Positions 59,157 to 64,000 of a stretch of 64,000 nt of DNA are shown in pieces; the first letter of the stretch is position 1, and the number at the start of each line of letters is the position of its first letter. Origin of the DNA: Nannizziopsis barbatae (Eukaryota; Ascomycota; Eurotiomycetes; Onygenales; Nannizziopsiaceae); the NCBI GenBank assembly GCA_014964245.1, contig JACVYH010000003.1, forward strand, positions 1,674,001 to 1,738,000, written 5' to 3'. The position numbers and the translations under genes are program-made. A model generated the notes under the pieces. That model ran no database searches, was not told the DNA's origin, and saw only the letters and a program-made list of their open reading frames with translations.

Positions 59157-61401
59157 TTATGATATCTTGGTTTTGCCCTTGACACGATCCACGAGCTTGC
59201 TTAGCTCTTCGCTTTCAGTCGCATTGCTTCCAACTGCCTCTTTGCTCTTTTTCTTCTTTTTGACTAGGCCTGCTGCATCAAATTGCGGCTCATCATTATC
59301 TGTTCGTCGCCGACGCTTTCGGCCTTCTTCTAACAAGGCTTTCATTCCATCAGTCTGCCGGAACCTGGGGTTGGTAGGGTCAATAGCATATTCATGACTC
59401 TCGTAAAGCCGTTGGAATCTAGGATCTTGGACATTGATTTCAAAATCGTCAACCAGGGCCGCAGGTTCTGCGTTTTTCCCTTTCTTGTGTTTGCCCGCCT
59501 TTCTTGCACGCTTCTGAGCCTTTTCTATCTCGTTGATATCGAAGTGTTTAATCGTCGTTGCCTTGTCATCCATCATCAAGAGCTCCAGTTCTGCACGTTT
59601 AGATGACGAGGCAGCCTCCTCAGCTTCTCGTTTCTCCCGTCTCTTTCGTTTCTCTGCTTTACGATCGGCTGCTACTTTAGCGGAGTCCAGTTCTGGAGCG
59701 GTGAAAAAGGGATCATCAAATCCAAGATCCACTTCTTCCTTCTTATCCGGTTCAGCCTTGTCGTTCTCAGCCACATTGACTTCCGTTTCCCCTGATTTAG
59801 CCGCCTTGAGTTTCGCTTTACGCCTTTGTCTCCTCTCCCTTTCTTTCCTGACATATTTCTCTCTAGTGGTCTCTTCCATTTCGGGCTCGTTTTGAAATAC
59901 GGAGTCTCGAGCCGGACCCGCTGTTAATCCGGCAGAAAATGTGACCTCCATATCACCAACGGGGCCCTTATTTTTGACTTTGTTTTGGCGATCGTCGCTG
60001 AGACCAAGAAGAGCTCGTATTCTAATGCGCTCGGCCTCCTTTTTGCTCAGTTTTGCACCCGCAGCCCCCTCATCAGTGCCATCAACCACTTCAACACCGC
60101 CTTCATCGTCAGAGCTATCACTTCCTAGATAAGCCTTCAGGTCGTTCTCATCAATCTCATTTTTTCCACCTCTAAACGCCCGGGCTTGTGCCTCCTTCCG
60201 GGTTTTGTCTTCAGTATCCCAGGTTAGTTTAACCTTACTATGCTGTAATGCATCTGTAACAAATTCATTCGGCTTGTAGCCGTCTGGTATGCGATCGCAT
60301 TCGTCTCGCGGAATATCATTGGTAAAATCCGTGGCCTCAGGTACGAACCGGAGATCGAAGAAATTGGCACTGCTCATGTACTCCGTCCCATCAACAGCGT
60401 CATATACATGTTTGGCAGCCTCTTTTGATGAGAACGACAAGATAGCATAGTAATACCGCAGCCTTTCCAACTGATATTTTCGCAACTTTGCGGAGTCGAA
60501 ATCTTGACCTTCATCCTCTTTCAACATAGCACGCTTGATTTTCTCCTCCTCCCCCTCCTCTTCCTCCTCCTGATCCTCCTCCTCCTCCTCATCTTCTTCT
60601 TCCTCTTCCATTTCCTCCTCCTCAGAATCACTGTTCACATCGGCATTTAAGTTATTTTTAGAGAATACCTCTTTCGGCGGCCCTTCCATTTCTTCCCTTT
60701 CCATTCTCTCCTTTCCAAACTCACTGGGATATACCGATACTCTCAGAATCTTCGCGCCAACAGGAAGAAAACTGGAAAATACTGCCATCAAGTCCTCTGC
60801 CCGTATGTTATCCCAGTCGAGGTTCACAACTGCTATTCTTTTGGTCACATCACCAAGAGGGACGTCGCTTTGCTGACCAACGAGTAATTTGGCTCCTGGG
60901 ATCTCAGCTTCAGCCTCAGCTTCACTTTCCTCGTCGTCTGAGCTCTCCTCTGATGATGACGACGACCCAGAGAATCCCCCGTCTCTCGCAGGATCGTAGT
61001 TTTCTCTGTCGAGTCGACGCAGCTCCTTTTCGATTTTCTCATCATCTATTTCCCCCTCAACATCGTTATCTCCCAGCCTGTAGAATCGCTCCAATTGCTT
61101 TTTCGTATCGTCGCGGCGTAGCTTCCTGCCGTATCTATCAACAGCCGCGTTTTTGGAAAAGTCTTTATCATGAAGCATGTGAGAGAATCGTTTATCAATT
61201 TGGACCCGGGTGTGTTTCTTGCTAGGAAGCCTATATCGAGGGTCCGATTGAATATTGGCAAAACGGGGATCGGCTATATTCAAGAGAGAGTGAGCACTGC
61301 CTTTAGCATATCGAAAAAACTGTTCCTGACATACTGATGACATCGCCGCCATGTTTTTGGGAGCTTGTTTTACGCCTCTTGGGCGGCGCATTGTCCGTCA
61401 T
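59157..61401 (-). CDS. ESF1 18S rRNA-processing factor
   Basis: Predicted 727 residues; exons 61335-61401 and 59157-61273 (728 codons with stop). Nucleolar protein of the small-subunit processome. The true start is the ATG at 61401 (MTDNAPPKRRKTSS), joined by a 61-nt intron to TDPRFANIQSDPRYRLP, the ESF1 hallmark. The frame also stays open from an internal ATG through the intron, but that would give an unlike N terminus. Other features are GAKLLVG and NLDWDNIRAEDLM, a long Asp/Glu run (encoded by GAG/GAA repeats at about 60,540-60,640), an RRM-like central region, a Lys-rich coiled region, and the NUC153 motif DPRFQRLYESHEYAIDP near the C terminus. Confidence 0.94.
60540..60640 (-). repeat. 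GAG/GAA microsatellite encoding an acidic tract
   Basis: Imperfect trinucleotide repeats (CTC/TTC on the + strand) inside ESF1 encode about 35 residues, nearly all Glu or Asp. Length variation between strains is likely at such tracts. Confidence 0.8.
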
Positions 61402-61849
61402 TATGGTAGTTGATCCTTTTAGTGGGTGAATATGATCTGATTTCTGATACCGAATGTTGTGTAGCCATTAAATGGGGATCAATTTTGGGCAGGTTGTTGA
61501 GAGGCTTGAAAATGCTTTTGCACAAATTTAACATTTTGTGGCCCGTGCGTTCTCTTATCTTATCTCATCAGATAAGCTTCAGATCTACGTTCCGATTCTA
61601 CCATACTATGTGGACTGTAACGACTTGCGGCTACTAAACAGAAAACCGATAGTTATACTGTGACTTACATGCTTCCATGTCCGTACAATGTATGTATATA
61701 CATACTGTCCATACACGCATATATGACATCTATTCTTTCGTACGGAGTACTAAGAGAAAGAGGAATGGAGGCAAACGAGCATTGTAGATAAACAAGACTA
61801 CCTAAACTATCTGGGGAGGATCCTAACTTGGAAGAATATATTCTACTTT
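61402..61849. other. intergenic region with palindromic repeats (ESF1 / uridine kinase)
   Basis: It carries a 16-bp perfect palindrome GTATGTATATACATAC (61690-61705) and a TACGGAGTA element (61741-61749). It contains the ESF1 promoter and the kinase 3' flank. No gene. Confidence 0.5.
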
Positions 61850-62930
61850 TTAATGGGACAGTCGCCGGTGTTGGTGGCTATTCGCCACATTGCGGTAATG
61901 AGGTTGTTTGGTTAGGATGCGATGGATGTGTTTTACAACCATATCTGTCACTGTAAGCCCCCCATCTCGTGGTATAAAGGCGTAGCTTACCTATAGCTGT
62001 TTTGTTTTCTATGCCTCGCGGGATGATTATATCTGTGCCTGTATTAGAGATCCTTACTATTCTAGCAGTGGGGGCGTCGTACCAGATATGTTTCTTTGCG
62101 GTTCGACATAGCGAGTATAGGAAGGCTTCACAAACTTGAACCACTGTTTCAGTACGCTCTCGAGAGTCCGCCCTCTTTCGCGGACATCACGCGCAACTAG
62201 TCGATCTTCAATCAGCTGTCAAAATGAACTATTCAATGCCGAGATCCGTACTTCGTCTTCCAAGGCAAACATCCATGTCTGCCTCAACAAATATCTGTAT
62301 AAGAGGAAACGTTAGCTCTCTAGCCCCGATGCGACGTGCGTTAAATTGCATACTTTGATATCTAACATATCCCTGATTCTGGGGTCCGTAAAGGCCAAAA
62401 TGCCCTCCAAAATAAGTACTCGGGGTGGGTATAGTGAAACCGTAGCTTCTTCTCGCTGGTGCTTTGCAAATGAATAAACGGGTATCTCAACTTGCCGGCT
62501 TGCCACACTGTTAGCCCGAAACTCACAATGAAGATCGGTAATCGGTGGTACCCTTGTTTCAACTTTTGTAGTGTGCCGACCAGAACATCGAAGTCTATCG
62601 CATTTGGTGAGTCGAAGTCGTAGTCGTCTCGGTGGGCGATGGCATTTTCGGCTGGTGTAAGGCTCTTGTAAAAGTGATCCTTTTGGTATCAGTTTTGTCA
62701 GGAAAGTTCTTTATCCATATATGCCGAAGAAGAGAGAAACCAAAAGAAAAGAATGAAACGCGTCAATACAGGAGGTCATCTACCATGACCAATATGACTG
62801 CTCCGGGAACATTCAAAGAGTTGATGATCTCGGCAGCCACAGACGATTTTCCAGACCCGGATCCTCCGGCGATACCTATGATGCTCAAATCCTCCCAAGG
62901 CCGAGAGCCACGCGGTTTCGTTTCTGCCAT
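61850..62930 (-). CDS. uridine/cytidine kinase
   Basis: Predicted 244 residues; seven exons: 62784-62930, 62552-62679, 62354-62498, 62252-62294, 62083-62205, 61991-62038 and 61850-61950 (245 codons with stop). Phosphorylates uridine and cytidine to the monophosphate (pyrimidine salvage). P-loop IAGGSGSGKSS is near residue 15. DHFYKSLTPAENAIAHRDDYDFDSPNAID follows (residues split here for naming only by KDHFYK and DYDFDSP motifs). ILEGILAFTDPRIRDMLD is also typical, and RDVRERGR marks the LID region. The acceptor for exon 5 was chosen as ...TTGAAG before ATCGAC because others give stops or a broken frame. Intron density is high for so short a gene. Confidence 0.88.
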
Positions 62931-63557
62931 ATCTAGTGAGGAATATCTATAGGAAGCTCTGAGTGAAACTTGACTGGGTGTACATCCGGATATACCACCG
63001 ACCGAGAGATCAATTCATCCAATGATAACGTTGTTGATCAGAGGAGCGTCACAGAACAAACCGTCTCGGTCAGATAAGCCAATAACTGTACACAATCAGG
63101 TCAAACGGATATCATTTCCCCTAGAATACGATTCTACCTCAGCATTGTGAATAAAATATTTTTTTTCCCCCGAAGCTCCACATACTGTGGATATCCGTTT
63201 TGGGTAAGAGATCACATGTGGGGCGGCATTGACACGTGACTACGGAGTACTCCAGATGGATAGGTCAAAGGTCACGTGAGATAATACGCTAGCCACATTG
63301 GGATGTTTTGCTTACAGGGACTTTTTCACAATCAACCACCTCGTTTTCTTTCTCTTTTTTCCCTTTATTTTTGCAGCGCAAAGTTCGGCTCCAACCCTCC
63401 AGCACCTCACACATTGCTTTCGGGGGTCAACAAGCTAGATAGAGCTGCATTTGCATATTATTTCTCTAGCTCCGTGCTGATGGTCAACGTCGTACGTTGC
63501 TCAGGCTTAACCGCTAGCTCGTCCAGTCTCCCAGGATGCTAATCGGTCCCCTCGCAG
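62931..63557. promoter_or_regulatory. divergent promoter region (uridine kinase / GID8-like)
   Basis: It serves both genes. A TACGGAGTA element is at 63241-63249, immediately followed by an overlapping GTACTCC. CACGTGA-type sequences are seen at about 63,235 and 63,273 (CACGTGAC and CACGTGAG), which resemble E-box (bHLH-type) sites. No gene was recognised. Confidence 0.45.
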
Positions 63558-64000
63558 ATGTCTTCTACACCTTCTACCACCACGCCAGCAGCCTGGCACC
63601 AGTTTGAGAGGAAGGTGGAGCAGGTGAAACCATCCAAGAAGTCAGTATCTCCCTTCCTTTTCCTTGCTGTTTTTGTTTACATGATGCATTCAATAAAATC
63701 AAATGGGAATCTCTCTGAACTACCACTGAGGAGAACCTTTTATTTATCTCGTATTATCTGATATCACATTTGGCCTGTGATCTATCGAATCAAACCTTCC
63801 GGTCCTTGGATATATGCTGATTATTTACCACAGTGATATCAATTTTCTGGTCATGGACTATCTAGTCTCCAATGGTTATCCTAAGGCAGCCACCAAGTTC
63901 GCCGACGAGGCAAATCTCAAGATGGAAGCAGATAGAGGATCTATCGATCTACGGGTAAAAGTCCGGGAAGATATCTACGCTGGAAGGATTCTTTCCGCAA
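63558..64000 (+). CDS. GID8-like LisH/CTLH protein, 5' part only
   Basis: Partial: exons 63558-63640 and 63834 onward, cut by the window end. The start is MSSTPSTTTPAAWHQFERKV, followed after the intron by a LisH motif (INFLVMDYLVSNGYPKAA) and the beginning of CTLH-type helices. This order matches Gid8/Twa1-like subunits of the GID/CTLH ubiquitin ligase that degrades gluconeogenic enzymes. The donor would be GTCAGT (63641), a non-consensus site; the alternative GTATCT four bases on would put a stop directly after the acceptor. The 193-nt intron is longer than the window's others. Confidence 0.8.

Noticed and set aside
1..64000. CRISPR arrays, rRNA, tRNA genes
   Set aside because: Looked for repeat-spacer periodicity and tRNA A/B boxes by eye; found none. 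A covariance-model scan would be needed to exclude tRNAs.

Overview
The window looks like chromosomal DNA of a filamentous ascomycete. Genes carry many short spliceosomal introns (about 45-195 nt), and the orthologs are recognisably eurotiomycete. A giant AT-rich block full of decayed retrotransposons abuts normal-GC DNA, and the 9-mer TACTCCGTA (or its complement) is scattered through the intergenic DNA. Together this suggests Onygenales, most likely the Ajellomycetaceae (Blastomyces/Emmonsia-like genomes with AT isochores). That placement is inference; no search was run.

Layout. Positions 1-19,850 form an AT isochore almost without CpG and without intact genes. It holds a Ty3/Gypsy element (1549-11865) with 315-bp LTRs that differ only by transitions; remnants of protease, reverse transcriptase, integrase and a GPY/F-like end are legible on the + strand. 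Farther on is an older Ty1/Copia relic (about 16.4-19.6 kb), recognised from RT and RNase H remnants. Composition changes abruptly near 19.85 kb, and the first gene ends 180 bp later.

Positions 20,033-64,000 hold 18 protein genes. In order: MFS sugar transporter (-); eleven-zinc-knuckle protein (-); enoyl-CoA hydratase ending SKL (+); acyl-CoA dehydrogenase ending AKM (+); TVP23 (-); PAT1 (+); NAD(P)-binding NmrA-like protein (+); UDP-glucose 4-epimerase (+); SDR with a changed active-site Tyr (-); G-patch protein (+); SEC1 (-); SUV3 (+); PRP22 (+); 4E-T-like eIF4E-binding protein (-); URB1 (-); ESF1 (-); uridine kinase (-); and the start of a GID8-like LisH protein (+), cut by the window end.

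Most are housekeeping genes: mRNA decay and translation control (PAT1, 4E-T), splicing (PRP22, G-patch), mitochondrial RNA turnover (SUV3), ribosome assembly (URB1 and ESF1 side by side), secretion (SEC1, TVP23) and sugar or pyrimidine metabolism. Two neighbouring beta-oxidation genes with PTS1-type ends form a likely peroxisomal pair. Exon models were built by hand from splice signals. For every multi-exon gene with a complete model the exon lengths sum to a multiple of three; the acyl-CoA dehydrogenase 5' part remains unresolved. I see no convincing novel defence or biosynthetic system. The most unusual things are the transition-only decay of the Gypsy element, the unexplained 3.2 kb downstream of its pol, the knuckle-splitting intron pattern, and the intergenic micro-repeats.
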